This document shows positions 22,757-37,137 of a stretch of DNA of 64,000 nucleotides, one piece after another (the first letter of the stretch is position 1; each line of letters opens with the position of its first letter). The notes below the pieces were generated by a model. It had not been told where the DNA came from. It searched no databases and saw only the letters and a program-made list of their open reading frames with translations. Both the position numbers and the translations under genes were made by a program. Source of the stretch: Motacilla alba alba (taxonomy: Eukaryota; Chordata; Aves; Passeriformes; Motacillidae). The stretch spans positions 62,001 to 126,000 of the forward strand of contig NC_052045.1 of NCBI RefSeq assembly GCF_015832195.1, read 5' to 3'.

Positions 22757-25700
22757 AGCAGGGGCAGGAGAGGCTGGGCCTGTTTCCACTCTGCTCCGTA
22801 CAGGATTTAAGCACCCTCTTGCTGACATCTACATTTGCAAACAGAGCATGAACTGATTACCCAACATGTGCCCTGGATGATTGGGACTCTTTTTCTGGGT
22901 TTGTTCAAATCTGTAGGACCAGGATCATGGCTGCATCACTGTTTCCTGCAAAAAAAATTATTACAGAGAATTCGCTTTATTGGATGGATTTAAGGCATAA
23001 AATCCACATGTATCACCACTAAGGTGATGCACTGAACAGAGTTGATCTGTGGGACTCCTTCCCCCTTTCCCCCCCAAGCTAGGGCTGAGCTGCTGATAGG
23101 GCATGAGTCAGGACAGGGCTGGAGGATCAGCTGGGTCTGAAGCGGAGGCTTCTATGTCTGCCCTTCAGAACACGCTGTAGGGATGGTTGGACAATGGGGA
23201 AGATCAGGAGGCAAAGTCATAGTGGAGCTCACAGACATGGGCAGACAGCAAGTCAGGGATGTGTCTCATCCCTGCAAGGCATCCTGGGCAGCATCCTCCT
23301 GGCACAGGCACAAACAAGAACCACCTGCCTGCACAGAAACCTGTTGTCTGCCCACAGACTGTGTAGAGGTATCCCAAAAAGCAGTCTCATTTTTTTTGGG
23401 GATTGCATTTTTTTTTCCTTGCTTCACAGGAAAGCAGTCTGAAACTACTGTTGAGAAATGACAGTTTGGGAAGCAGCTCTGGAATCATCCTGCAGGGTGC
23501 TGGTGCTGCAGCAGGCTGCCAGGCTGCTCTGATTCCAGGCAGTTTTCCCACACTGCCACAGGCTGCAGGGCACAAAACAACCATGTAACAGTGACTAATG
23601 AGAATGGCTGCCTGTCTTTATGAAGAAGCTTGGGAAGGGAGGAGCTTCAGGGAAATTGCTCCTCCTTGGCTGGGAAAAATGCTTTCTGTGGTTTTGCAAA
23701 CTGGGGAGAACAAGAGCCAGATTTATACCCCTGTGCAAATCCAACCCCTGATCTGTCATACACACAGCTGCAGCAGGCACAAAAATCTGCTTTAATACAG
23801 ACTGAAAAACCCAGGATTTCCTGGCCTGATTCTGCCTTTTATGCTCATGGAGGCAGACACAGGCTCCTTCAGATGCAGTGGAGCATCAGGAGCTGCAGCT
23901 GTGGCAGTCCTGCCCATGCCTCTGACTTTAAGTCAATAAGAGTAGGAATGTTGCACATCCCTGTAGGAATGATCAAAGGAAGAAATTATTGTCCCTAGTC
24001 TCTCTGGCTCAGTTTGTGCAGTTCTGCGATTATGTTCATCTCTTTTAGCAATCTTGAAAGGAGGGAGAGAAATCTATAATTAAATCAATACATATGTAAA
24101 TGAGCATCTGCCACAGGACCAGTTTTACTTCTTTGTGTAAAGCATGCATTTCTGTTGATGCATTATTTGTGACATATTCTTTGTATATAAGAGTGTCATT
24201 ATGTTGGATTTTGGCTTGATTTAAGCAGTTAAATGAGTCAAACCATTCTACGCATTTGCAGGATTTTTTAAAGCTGTTACATTGGCTCTTGATGTGTATT
24301 CTTGATGCTGTCCTCAGCTGACAGCTACTTTGGTGATTTCTGATTATTCAGAAGTAGGTTTGGATGCATTATTCAGGTAATAACAAGGTTTTGGGTTTTC
24401 ACTGATCAAATGTGGTTGGATGTAAAACTAAGAGCCTTTCTTGCTAGCCTGCATTCAGACCTGGTTTGTTTCTGGACTTCTCTTAGAGCCCTTTGGAAGC
24501 AATGGCTTCACTCACTTCAGTCTCATTCCTTGGTGGCTCTAAAATCAAGTAGCTCTATTTCATTCATCTAGCATACAGGAAAAATACTGAGAGTGTAGAG
24601 TCTTTATGCCATGAAAGAAGATACTGTTATTGCCCAATTAGGAAATTAGTCTGGTCTTGCATTTTTTCTGAATGCTCAGTGCTGCTGTGTAACTGAATAT
24701 TCAGGGATAAATGTGATCCATTATTTTTTGTTTGTTTTCAGAGCTTGAACCTCCCTAAGTCTCTCTTCAAAAAATTTGATGTATTCTTGGCTGGTCTCTT
24801 TGGAAATAATAATAGTATTGGTGATTGTGATGTTTACAATCATTTGTTTTGCAGGGACACTCCAGGGGTTGCTGGGCTTCTGTGCTTGGGTGTTGCTGGT
24901 GCGTGGGCAGCAAGGTCGGAGGATGAGCATCTCCTCCTAACTTGGGAAGTCCAGCTGTGTCAGTATGGCTTAGTCAGGAAGGTTGCTTGATCTCATCCTG
25001 TTATATATGTATTTTTTCTGCAACAGGTTTTCACACTTGTGCATAGTCCCTGCGTCATTGGATCAAGCAAACGCTACATCTCTCTTTGCTTTCTGGGGTT
25101 TTTCTCTTTATCTCCTGCCTTGTGTTACTTCCACCTCTAGGATGAAAGGAGAGCAGTCATAATAGCAAATCCAAATGTCTGACTACTTCTGCATATTTCA
25201 GCACCTGGTAATTATCACTCTGTGCCTGAGGGTGTGCAATGCATTTGCACATGTGCCATCAACTTTGCCTCTGGTTTGTGAGTGCACTCCTGGCGCTGCT
25301 GGGGCTTGTGAGAGATACATGTGCAGCTCCTGGGTGACAGATACCATATCATGATGCTGGCATGTTAATTCCAAGAGACTCCATCCAGACAAGCCTCATC
25401 TGCTGTGGAGATGTTCAGAATGAAAAGATGCTTAATGAACCCAAGGACTTTGACATTTGTCACGCTCTACTACTGCTGCAGTCCTTGAACAGTACATTGG
25501 CTGTATAAACAGCAAAAGACCCAAGAATTAGTAATGGTTTAGGGCAAGGAACACAATATCTTTTTTGCCTTTTGATAAAAGAGGAAGATATTTGGTAAAG
25601 CAACCTGCAATGCCCAGTGGAGGAAGAATAATGCAAAGTTCATGCCTGCTCCAGGCACAGTGCTCTGCATATGCCTTAGTCCCTGAAAGGTGACAGTAAC

Positions 25701-28015
25701 AGGCTGTAGGCAAGCTAGATCTTCTTCCTAAGGTCCAGGCTTCAACAGCTACCCCTGTTTCCCAGGGAGCCACGATGTGTCCCAGAGCTGCTGTCAAACA
25801 GTGTAGTGTGGGAGGCAAACTTTCCATCAGGTTCAGCTTGGAGAAGTGCCACATTACTGCACTTCATCAGTAAAACCAGCAAATTCTCAGGGCTGAGGAA
25901 ATGAAAGCTGTAGAGCAGCTCGGCAAGGATCAGATTAGGTGAAGCAAGGAGAAAGAAGTGTTTCTGTTGCAGTGTGTGACCAGACTGTGGTGCTTCCAGC
26001 TCAGGGATGCTGTGGGGGAGAGCAGGAAGTACAGGTCTCTCTGAAATGCAGCTCTCTGGATGTAAGCCCCAGTGTAGGAAGTTACAAGCAAACTTTGAAG
26101 TGCACAAGTCCTTAATTTCCTTGGTTATCAGCTGCTCTTGGAGATCAGAATTGCATCTTTGATCTGAAGGTAGGATGGCTTTTATGCCTTGTGTCTCCTG
26201 AGCTCCAGCTGGGATGGGCTGGAATCGTAATCCAGCCCTTGCTCCATGTGATGGTGTATACTGAGCATCATGCAACCCCATCTCGCATCCCCTAATGTTG
26301 TGTGTGCGGACCAAAACCACTGGGTATTGTGCTGTCAATCCAGGTGAGAGCTCCTGCCACCACCACACCCTGCAGGAGCACAGAAATTCAGGAATTGTGT
26401 CTGGTCAATTCTTCCTTGGCCTTAATCACATCCCACAGCTGCAAATGCTGGGGTTTCATAGAGATGTATGAAACCCTCAAGGGCTCCTCATTAAATTTGT
26501 ACACTAATATCCCCAAGACAGCCATGGAATTTCAAGAGCATTTAATTTCCCATGCGGAGTTCTGGTCTTTTTCCTACCTGAGGCATAATTTTATCAAGGA
26601 CTGACTGGCACGTGGCTACCCAGCAGGAGCCACCTCATTGCAAAGGGTTGTAGTGGTGGCTGTTAGGGAAGAAATTTCCTCTTCATTCTGGGATGGAGCA
26701 AAAAATTGCCCCATCCAATGAACACAGATTATCCATAAGAAGAGGACATTGCAGCGGAGGTTTCCAGGGAATATTGCTTCTCCTGTACCATGCAAGCAGG
26801 GTGGCATGCCCCCATCTGTGTGAAGGGATTGTAAATTGTGCTTCTTCCCAAGTCTGGAGAGATATATATCAGGATTTTGGTAAATCTGCTTAGAGCAAGG
26901 AGTGATTATCCAGTTCTTTTCTTTGTGATAGTGCCTTTGGCCATGACCAAAGAGAACCTGAGGAACCTGGTGTGCATATCAGTGGGGACAGTGTTTGGCA
27001 GCTCCTGAAATAGGCTTAAAGGACATAGTTTGTCTTAGAGATACCCGTTGCCTGCTGTCAATCAGATCCAACCCTTCCAAACTGTTCCTTCCAGGGCACC
27101 TTGGACTTTTTGACTTTGGACTTTGGAGCTCTGTTCTCCTGGGAGATGCCTGTCCTTCCTCACCATGCAGGGCGGAAAATTTGCTTTATGTCTTCTCCCT
27201 GTGATCTCAGGTATGTGAGAGCTCTAGGTTTGTACAAAACTCTTTCAGGAATATTTGAAAACTGCGGCTCATTCCCAGAGATCTGAATCATATGCTTCTA
27301 CCCTCTAGGACAAGCTCAATGGGTTTTCTGGCTATTGTAGACCAAGAGGTCCTTTCTACCTAAAGTCTTCTGAGGCTGCTGTAAGCAGCAGCCAGTGCTC
27401 AGAAAATGAACCCAGTAAACACTGGAAGAAGATTGTGTAATTAGCTGGTTTTGTGGTTCATGATAGTTTTGCATGGGTGGGCACTGTGGTGTGAACCTAC
27501 TTTCAGTTCCACTGATTTTTTTGCCCTGCAAAACTTAAAAAAACCACACTGACTCCTCTTTTCAAAGACCCCCAACAACCACTCCAGAGGTTGCATGCTC
27601 TGCTGTTATGAAGGGAATTTGGGGTAAATTTGGCTTCCTGCACCAAATCCAGGCCGTGGCTTAGAGAATCTCTCTGCATCATGTGTCAGTGCAACAGAGC
27701 TTTACAGGTGTGATTGTGGCAGCACTAACACTCAGCATTGCACTCCATTATTAGTAGCTGTAGTGATTCAGCTCAGTTCTTGGAAAATTAGGATGAATTC
27801 CTGGGTAAGGAAGCCAGGAAGAGAAGTGATGTTCCTCAGGAGCTGCATTGCAGAGTAGGAACTCAAGAGTAGCTCATGGGAGGGCTGAGACCTTGTGGTG
27901 GGTTGACCTTGCTGCCAGATGCCCACCCAGCCACTCCACGAGACAGGGGAGGAAGATAAGATGAAAAAGGGCTTGGAGATGACTCTGAAATTACCATCGT
28001 GTCCAAAACAGACTC

Positions 28016-28035
28016 GGGGGCGGGCCGGGGCGGGG
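28016..28035. promoter_or_regulatory. Isolated pair of GC boxes
   Basis: GGGGGCGGG (28016-28024) and GGGGCGGGG (28027-28035) sit two bases apart, the kind of site bound by Sp/KLF factors. No gene start is recognisable nearby, so a promoter or enhancer role is only a possibility. Confidence 0.3.
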
Positions 28036-31000
28036 AAGCTTTTGCTTATCCTGCAGCCTCACTTCAGGATACAATACACTTTGAAATTATATTGCTCTGC
28101 AGATTAGAGCTGGCATAGAGATTGTTTTCTATATAGGCTGAATCTATTTGGATGTTTATATCTCTGGATCTTTACCCAGCAACAGAGATGCCTCATTTCA
28201 CTAGTGATGAAACTGAGACCAGGTGACTTATCTAAGGTATCATAAGCAACCAGACACAGGCAGCAAGAGAAAGTGAGTGTCCTGCCTTTCAGATCTCTCC
28301 ATCTATAAGCCCAGATCCCAAAGGCAAACAAGATCCACATCCTAGCTGGCCCACGGACTGCAAGGGGATGCAAGGACACTCATGCTGAGGGCACAAACTG
28401 GGATGTGCTCTAGGTTTGCTTTCCTTCCTGTCCAACCACTGAACCCAGTTTCCGGTATGGTTCCCCCAATTACTGTCATAGAGATGACAACACAATACTT
28501 ACGTGGGTAGATTTTCTTGTGGCTCAGCAAAATGGTGATTGTTGCATGTTCATCTTCCCCTCCCTGAACACTGGGGAGAAATGGTCCTTTTTTCCCTGTC
28601 CTTAGGCTTAGTGCCGGTGGTGTTTTCCTTGAACAGGGTGTCTGGGGTTTTCCTTTCTCTGTATTTTACAGCAAGTGGCCATTCCAGCATTCAAGCCTCT
28701 CTGACTGCATCACCTCTCTGTAATACTTCCCTCCAGCTGTGCAGGGGGTTTCAGGCCAAAGATTTTCCACTTTGAAATAAGGTTGCTTTTCTGCTAAAAA
28801 GAGAATTCGAGCCTCTGGGGTTTGGTGACTCATTCAAGCAAGTCAGAAGAAATATGTCCAACAATTTGGACTTATTAGGGAGCCGCTCTGTAAAGAGAAC
28901 GTGTGTCCTGAAAAGCATCTGTGTGTCCCCAGGCCAGGTCTAGTCAGCCAAAGTAAGGGCATGGTTGTTCCAAGGGGGTGTGGGGATGTGCTGCTGGGGA
29001 CTCTGGATGAGCCTGGGCACCAGTAAAGAAGCAAGAAGCTGAAATCCCATGGCCCTGCAATTTGATGTGGTGATCTGGACCCATAAGTAGCATCCCCCCA
29101 CGAGGCACATAGCTCTGTGTCTGATTTATTGTGCATGAGTTATGTTTGTAGGAGTCTTCTCCATGAGAAACTTGTTCCTCTGATGTGACTTCATCCTGGG
29201 GGACCTGCATGTGGATAATCATCTCTGTTTTGGGTTTTTTTTAGCACCATCATCTCCTGAAACAGAGTGCTTGAACAAGCCATTTTTCTTTGGTTTTTCT
29301 ACACTTTTTTTTTTTCGCGTCTTATGGGAAAGCTCTAGCAAGGATGAAGCAGCTGGCACATTCAGGGGTTTCCAGCCACCAGCCTGTCACAGCCTGAGTA
29401 TGGTGGGGGAGAGACCAGGCATGGGGACACAAGAAGGGCTGGTGTTCTGCAGATGCTACCTGGATGCAACTCTGGCCCCTGTGGTAAATGTGAGATGAGC
29501 TGATGTCTCCAAGCCTCTGTAAATAGACAGGGAGCTCCAAGAAGCACCCTCTGTCTGCCAGTAAGAGCTTCTGGTACCTAGAAATTGTAGCGGCTTTGTT
29601 CCCAGCATCAGCAGGATGCAGGAGCTGGGGCTGCAGCATCCTCCTGGACATGCCCTCCTTTCATGTCAGGGCCTTGCTGGCTGTGATCCACCCAAGCTGG
29701 AGCCACCTCTGATGGTTCTGTAGGGTATTGTGCTGCTCTGTACTCAGCCCACAATCAGGAGTTTCTACAAAAGGGAGGACATTCACTTTCTTTCTGGGGG
29801 CTGTCTATGCTCCTTTGGCCATCAGCAGAACCAGCTGAGCAAGGTCAGTGCTCAGCCCAAGCCCAGGCTTTGCACCCCCTCTGGTCAGGGTGTCAGGGCT
29901 GCCAGGCTGGCCTGGGGCTGTCACCCACTCTTCCCCACTGTGGCTGCCAGTGTTTGGGCTGAGCACACACTGAGCCAGCCCTGTTCCCGTGGACTGTGGG
30001 GAAAGCCATTGTGAACCTTGACAAGACACTCACCAATCATGAGGTGCCGCTTCCTTGCGAAGGGAACCTGCACCTGAGGTCTCTTCAGACAGAGGAATTC
30101 CTGAAACATCCATGTTTTATGGAAACTGGACTTCTTATTTTCTCTGCACAGGTTTTGTCCCTTGCATGAGAACAAAGAACATTGTTATGTCAGCAGCAGC
30201 TTTTGCAGCTTTACTTTGCTCTTTTTGCCTCTGCAGCCTAAACTGTGGCTACATCCCTAGGCCACTGGGCAGGTGAGGCAGGATGTGTGCTTGACTGCAG
30301 GGCTTCTCTGGCATCTCCTGTGGCATCACATTCCAGCATGGAGACCCTTCATTTTTAACCACAGTTTTCCAGGTGGCTGTGTGAGGCAGCGATGGAGATG
30401 TGGATCGGGCAGGGAGAGGAGCTGGAGGAATCAGTAGATGGCAGAGTTGTTCTCTGCTCTCTGCTGTTCCTCTCACAGGGTCACGGGGATTTTATGGGGG
30501 ATTTGTTACCAAGATGATGCCCCAGAGCCGTAGGTATTCAGCCTGGCCAAGGAGCAAGCTCAGGCTGGAGCTGGGTTGAGCATTCCCACCATCATGCCAC
30601 AGCTGATACAGGAGTGGAAGCATGTAGGAAAAGGGCTCCACATGGTGCCAACATGACCTGCTCAGAGCACCCTGGCTTACAGCTCCAAGGCAAAGGGCTG
30701 TGTGACACCACTGCCGTGTCTAAACATGCATGGAAGGCAGCACTGCTCTGCCTTTGCATTGCTTTGCAAGAGATTTGATATTGGTTTTGCTGCCTCTGAC
30801 CATGCATGCAGTGTCTTGGTTGGGCTCCCAGACTGAGATGGCTGCATGTGATCTTCCACCTGCCCCTGGTGCTGCCTGCTCCATGGGGATGGTTAGTCCC
30901 ACGTAGGGGCCGAAGGTTTCCTCTCCTAAGCTCTCAGGTCAGAGCAGTGTTCCTGAGTCTGACCCTCCTTGGCTGCTCACCCTGCTTGGTTCATCTCCTG

Positions 31001-34000
31001 CCACTGACAGCAGTGTCACCCTCTCTTTCTCACCATGGGGCTGTGTGTGACCCCAATGGGATCCTAGTTATCTAGAGGTTGGAGCACAAGCCCCCCAGGG
31101 GATCCAAAGATCAACAAAGGAGAGAGGAGAAATGACAGCAAAGACTGAAAGGGGAGGAGTGAAGAGCCACAGATGTGATTCCCGTAGCAGTGAAGAAATC
31201 CCTGTGATGAGAGCTGTAATCAAGCTTGTGGAGCTTGATGTGTGAAGGGTTTGGGAAAAGATGGGTAATTTGCATTAATATTGCCGTGGCAGGGGGATTG
31301 TGGTGTAATGGAGAAGACACAGGCAAAAGATTGAACAAGTTGAACAAGCCTCCTGAGGCTGCCAAATCTGCCTCAGGAGATTGCTCATGTCTTGATAAGT
31401 TTCAATCAGGATCCAGATGATTTGCTGCAGGATGTGTCACTGTGCAGCCCCAGTGGAATAATCTGGCATGGCCAGCCCAGGACTCAGCCACGGTGAAGGC
31501 TCACTGCAAACCTCCACCTATGGAGGGAGGAAAAGGAGACAACAGCTGAGTGGAGCAATAGCTGATTCAGGTTGTGTCTTACCCACCTCCCAGGACACAA
31601 ACCCCCATGAAATCCTTGGGATCCCATCCATCCCAGAGCTGCACATGACATCTTCTCCTGGACTTTGGTCAAGAGCTGTGAAGCTGTCCATGAGGCTCAA
31701 TGCCTTGATCCACTGCCATGTCCCAGCTGGTGGTCAGGGACACTTGTGCGGTGGTGGGAGCTGAAGTGGCTCTGCTGTGGCAAGGCTGAGTAGTGGCAAG
31801 GTTTGTTTGTGAAGCCCGGCAAATGCTTGGAGCCAGTTGCAGTCATGGCTGGACTGGGCTAAGCCCCACAATGGGGAAAGGAATGGCAGCATCCTCCCTC
31901 TCCTTCTGAGGCTTTTGTTTCGTTTGTGTGTCCCACATGGGTGCTGAACAGGCAGTTGTGCCTACGTTTTTGTCCCAACGGGATAGGCAGAGAGGAAGGA
32001 GAGATGCAAAGGTGATGCTAGGGCCCTCCCCACCCACCCATCGCGCCATGCTGTGGGAGGCAGCGCTGGTACTGCCAGCCCTGCAGCCACCCCGGGTTTT
32101 GCTTTCCCCCACTCCTCCCTTCTCCTTTCACAACATGAAAAGGCAGAGCCTCGTCAGGGCGTTTCACTGTGGTTTTGATGGGTGCAGGCCCCCGCACCCC
32201 GTGCAGGGAGAGCAGAATGGAGGAAGGCACGGGATGTTCTGCTCCCTTCCGCCGTGACTCAGGCAAGAGGGGCTTGTTTGGCAGGGCCAGGGCTGTGGGC
32301 CTCCCCACACTGGGCTCTATTTTTAGGAAGTTGGGAGAAGTAGGCGCAGTCTTTACAGCAAGAAGTTTCTAGTGCCATTTGTGGTTTCGCAGCTACAGCA
32401 AAGCTCAGCATCAGCAGTTCCAAGGCCAGGTGCTCTCTGTGGCTCAGCACAGCAAGGCTGGCATTGTCACCCAGATGTGGCATGAAAGCCACATGCACTT
32501 CGGGGCCCTCCATTCTCTGTGGGATCACAGAGGCTTGTTTCTTTGCTGTTCCCTGCTCTCCATCCACCTCAGTTCCCTGGAGAAAAGGCGGGCTTGGGGT
32601 GCAACCGTGGATTGTACAGAAGGGCAGGGAGGCGAGAGGGTGAGGAGGGAAGGGGGTACAAGGGACAGCGACCCTTGGAACAGGGCTGCTCAGAGGGACA
32701 GCAGCACCCCAATGCCACCCCCTGTCACTCTTTTTCTATTGTTCTTTGCTGCTCTGGATGATGAGAGAAGGTGTCTGGAGGGGCAGATGTTCTCTCACAT
32801 CTGCAGGGAAAATGCAGTGGAGATGACACTGTACATCTGATCTACCTGCTGTGTTCACATCTGCTGGAGCTTGGAACTTTTGCTCATCTCCACATGGGTT
32901 TCTCTATGGCTGAGGACCATGGCAAGCAATGGGGCTGCAGCCTGCCATTGCCACCATGGTGGCTACAACCAGCATATTCTGCTCTTCTCTTCCACAGGAG
33001 GATGTGACTTTTTACAAGCATTGACATGTTTTTCTCTCCCTGAAACTGCTTCTTGCTGCTCTGGACTCCAAGAATTTTATCTTATTCGACTGAGGTAGAT
33101 AGTGAACAGAAACCATAATGCAACCTTTCCTTTTCTGGATGCTGGTGATATTTTCTGTGGTGCTCTGGCTATTTCTGTTCCCTCTTCCTCTCTGATGGCA
33201 GGGTTGTCCTGGAGACATGAGAACTCAGAAGGTACAGGAGAGTGAAAAATCTAAAGTGAAAAAGCAAATGGCAGAGAAATTCAAATTTCCCTTCTGCCCC
33301 TGGCCCTGGGCTGAAGGGACTTAATTTAGGTTTCTCTCATAGATTCCTTTCTGCATCCCTCCCACGGCATTGCAGGCAAACTCCTTTTCTGACTCAGAAT
33401 AAAATCTTCTTTTTGAATGTATTTTTCTTAGCACTGCACAACACCCAGCTTTTGTTAATTATAAAGAGCATGTGGGGCAAGCATCACATTTTAAAAAGCT
33501 AGTCAAGAAACCACAGCGTGCACCCAAAAAACCCCAAAAAATCACTCTCTTCTCAGCAGCTTTCACCTTGCTGCCTTCAGAGATGCTCCCAGCCTTTGAC
33601 AGATCACAGGGGCAGGCAACCGGATATTTTCTCAGTAAACAAAACTCAGAACCCTGAATACGAATGGAGACAATTTGCTGATCAGCGGAAATACCACAAC
33701 TTGGGCAATAGGAATGCAAGTAGCGGATCACATTTTCCCATTGTCTCACCCAGGGGTTATCTGGCTAGAGGAACTGTACCAGTTTGGGTTCACAAGTGGG
33801 TGGGTATGCTTACGTTCAGAGAGTTTGGGACGTGAAAGAAAACCCGATTGGTTTCTTGGTGATGGGCTCATCACCAGGTGAAGATGTGACTTCATCTTCC
33901 CTGGGATTATCTGATGAAGGCAGACTGTTCCTTCTGGTGTTGGGTCCTCTCTTCCTTGCCCATCGTCTCTCTGGATCATGTCCCACTTTCCCTGAGACTG

Positions 34001-36908
34001 TGCTCCCTGCTTTGCTACACTCCCCCATGTTCCTACAGCAGCCAAATAGTCAGGGATATGCATCCCCCCATCCCTGCTATCCATTTGAGGTGGCAATAGA
34101 GCATGTCCCAAGGGGCCAATAGCCCCACAAACCTTCAGCAGGTCCCTGGGTTGCCTGGCTCTGAACAGCCACGATGCCAGAACGGCTCACTGGGGGTCTG
34201 CCTGCCAGAGGGCTTGGTCAGCTCCTCCTGTCTGATCCAACACCCCTGGCAGAGCAGCTGTGGTGGTCCAGGTTGAGCCATAGAAGCCTCAGGACCAGGT
34301 GCTGCAGAGTGGACAGCTCACAAGGGTTGCTTCCCGCCAGTTGCAGCAGCAAGGGGCTGGATTACTGATGTGGAGCAATGGTTTCTTGGAGAGGTGCTGC
34401 TGCTGGTGGACCTCTGCCAGGATCCCCACTGTCATATTTTCCACCTGGTTTCTCCTATCAGGTTCTGCCAAGGAGTGACTCAGTTTCCTGGTTTGCAGCA
34501 CTGGTGGCCAACCGGTGATGTTTTGTGCTGGGTACCCAAAACTGGAGCCCTTCCCCATCCTCCTCACCAAACTTGACAGCCCATCTAAGGCTCCAGCCTC
34601 CATCAAGGAGCATGCAATGGGACCAGTGACATGCTTGGGCTTCTCAACATTTCCTACAGGCTCTTCTCATTCCAGTGAAGCAGGTGGCCCTACAGAAATG
34701 TCTTTGGAAAGGTTTTGTCCGCTGGAGAAAGCCAGGGCTCAGGAATAGCAGTGCAAAAACTCTCTGCAACACTCAGCTCTGTGGTTTCACACGTTGGCTG
34801 CCTCTGTCCCAACACATTCGGGAACAGTATTAAATGATGACTTGTCATGTAATTCAGTTTCACATGTAGTGACTTCCCCCAGATGTGTTAAATTTAGAGG
34901 AAACTCTAAAGAGCCCTGAAAAATGCTGGTGGGTATGATGGGGCTAAGGCAAAGCATGAGAACTTTGGGGAGCTGGTGCTGCTCCCCACTGTGGCCTCAT
35001 GGCTCTCAGCTGTCTGGAGTATTATTGGGGATTTTCAAATGGCTTTCTGCCTGTGGCAAACTTGCCATCATAGGGACAGTATGCGGGAGCTTGATATCAG
35101 ACCAGATGCCTGAGAGGAGATCAGGCTTGGCCTTTCCAAAGATAATGGAAATTTTAAGACAAAAAGAAATAAAATCAGGCACTTGGCAGTGGCCCCAGGT
35201 TGTGCATGGGCTTGGTCCTCTGCACTGCAGAGCTGCAAGCCTGAGGGACCAGGTCCAAAGCTCAGTGATGCTGAAGAGACCCTCTTTGGGGACACAACTA
35301 ACGTATCCTCAGCACTGTTTAGGTCGCCTTCTTGCCACTGGGAGCACACTCCTGAGGAGACTGGAAAGCCCTGGTGAGCTGAGCAGCAAGGCAGCCCTTG
35401 GATGGTCAGGGTGTGCGGGCAGCCCTCAGTACAGGCACTCAAGGGGAGGGACTTCAGCGGCTACTCTCTCCCCTAGGAGGCAAAAGGGAAGCTGACCTCG
35501 GAGCTAGCAGCCTCTTCCTAAAGGATGAGCCCTACCCCTCACTGCAGAGGTGTGACAGGCCTGACAAGCTGAAGGGTTACATGACTCCAAAGCACCAGCC
35601 AGGGCCTCAACCCTGAGGCATCCTCTGTCCACATGCTGCCCACAAAGACCCTGGAGCCATCCCACTCTTGTGATTAGGATGTTATATTTAGGAACACAGT
35701 GACCTGCTAAGGTCAAACCCTGATTCAGTTGCAGAGGCGTTTGCGCTTTGTTACCAATTGCTTTGTTAGCAATTGCATTTGCAGCTCACAACACTTTAAC
35801 CACACAGGGCAGGATGCGGGAGAGACGGCAGATAGGAAAAGCAGATGCTGGACTCCATCCTGCAATGCTCTAGGCAGCCCCAAAAGCACTGTATACCCTT
35901 CTCTCCTGGGGCTGCTGGCAAGCACGACCTGTTCAGCGCCCCCCGCCAACAGGATCCAACCCTGTATTAGCTGTGTGCATGTCTGATAAGAACATCTCCT
36001 CTAGCATACCATTTTCAAAACAACTCTACATGATGGTTGATGAAGCCTTCAAACCAGTGCTCCAGTCCTCCTCAATATATTCTTGCAGCCCCCCTCCTCT
36101 GCATCCCAACTAACCCCTGCATTTATTCTCTTTACATGGAGAAAATTAGGTCTGTCCCCTGTTGCAAGCAATGAGGATCCCCTGGTATTTACTTGGTATA
36201 TTATTTTAGCAGTGCTACATGTACTCAAGAATGTTGGAATCCTGAAGAGCTGGGGGGCAGACCTCACCTCCCTGCAGCCAACTTGAGAGGGGTCAAGGTG
36301 TAGAGGGGACAGGGGTTTCTCAAAGTTGCATGGCAGTGATGCTGAGAGGTCAGAAGCTGGCTGGAGTGTCTGGCATTCCCAACAGCCCTTTTCATGCCTA
36401 GGTACATAGATACAGGTAACAGGGACAAGGGGGGGCAGGGTATGAGATGGTTTGTGCCCTTGGGTACAGGGTGAGCACCTCACTAGGGTATCAAGAAAGC
36501 TGCCTAAAACTTGTCTCTCCAGACTTACAGGCAAGCAGCAAGCTTGAAGTCCCATTGTCTGCTGAGGAGCATGAAAGCTGTACCCACACCAGGGTTACAG
36601 TGTCCGTACAGATGGTCCTTTCTCCCAGATCATCCAGCCTACCTAGGCAGAGACATCATCCAGGGGTAGCACAAGGGAAAGCAGAAACCAGCACAACCCC
36701 CCTGCCTCAGCCAAACATCTTCACTGCAGAAATCATCCTTAGAGGAAATCAAAAGGAAAAAGCCATTCTTCCCCTTTTGAAAAACAACCAAATTTCCGAG
36801 TGCTTCCCAGCCACTGGCAGCCCACAATACTGCTCAGCAGCTCTGTACTTGTATTCAGTGTACGCTTCTTTTAAGGCAACTTGCCACAGAACTTTCATCC
36901 ACAGCAGT

Positions 36909-36929
36909 AAAAAAAAAAAAAAAAAAAAA
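36909..36929 (+). repeat. Poly(A) tract, 21 A
   Basis: Uninterrupted A run about 315 bp upstream of the CD40LG start codon. It could be a retroposon tail or a simple homopolymer. No target duplication was recognised. Confidence 0.8.
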
Positions 36930-37123
36930 CCAAAAAACACCAGGGAATATTTTTGAGTGATTCAAGGGCAGATATGAATATAGAAAACAAGCATCTTTCT
37001 CTGTTTCTGGTAGAACAGTAGGAAAAAGCATGGAAGTGCAACAGAGAAGAAAGTCTAAGCAACTTTTTTGTTGTTTTTTGTTCTGGGAGATGGTAGTGAA
37101 CAAACCTACCCACTACGAAAAGC

Positions 37124-37137
37124 TTTTTCCAGGAAGT
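37124..37137 (+). promoter_or_regulatory. CD40LG: Putative NFAT/ETS composite site upstream of CD40LG
   Basis: TTTTTCC (reverse complement GGAAAAA, an NFAT core) is directly followed by AGGAAGT (an ETS core), ending 107 bp before the ATG. Mammalian CD40LG promoters are known to use proximal NFAT sites in activated T cells. Assignment here is by motif and position only. Confidence 0.4.

Larger units (their letters stand above)
17691..37120. other. VGLL1 3' flank and 19 kb gene-poor interval
   Basis: No recognised gene on either strand. Composition rises from AT-rich to GC-rich across about 19-36 kb, which produces many chance open frames. The longest are 25742-26368 (-, 208 codons) and 34923-35495 (+, 190 codons). 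None shows a domain, splice context or composition I recognise. A CR1 tail (20213-20315), a 15-bp duplication (22727-22756), a GC-box pair (28016-28035) and a poly(A) run (36909-36929) are listed separately. The remainder is unassigned and could hold CD40LG or VGLL1 enhancers. Confidence 0.6.

Noticed and set aside
25742..26368. 208-codon open frame on the minus strand in the VGLL1-CD40LG gap
   Set aside because: No recognisable domain, no splice or promoter context, and composition like surrounding GC-rich noncoding DNA. Treated as a chance frame.
34923..35495. 190-codon open frame on the plus strand
   Set aside because: No family resemblance or signal. Overlapping open frames on the opposite strand are equally long, as expected for low-stop GC-rich sequence.
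35755..35775. 8-bp inverted repeat CAATTGCT...AGCAATTG
   Set aside because: A stem this short is common by chance in 64 kb, and nothing around it suggests function.
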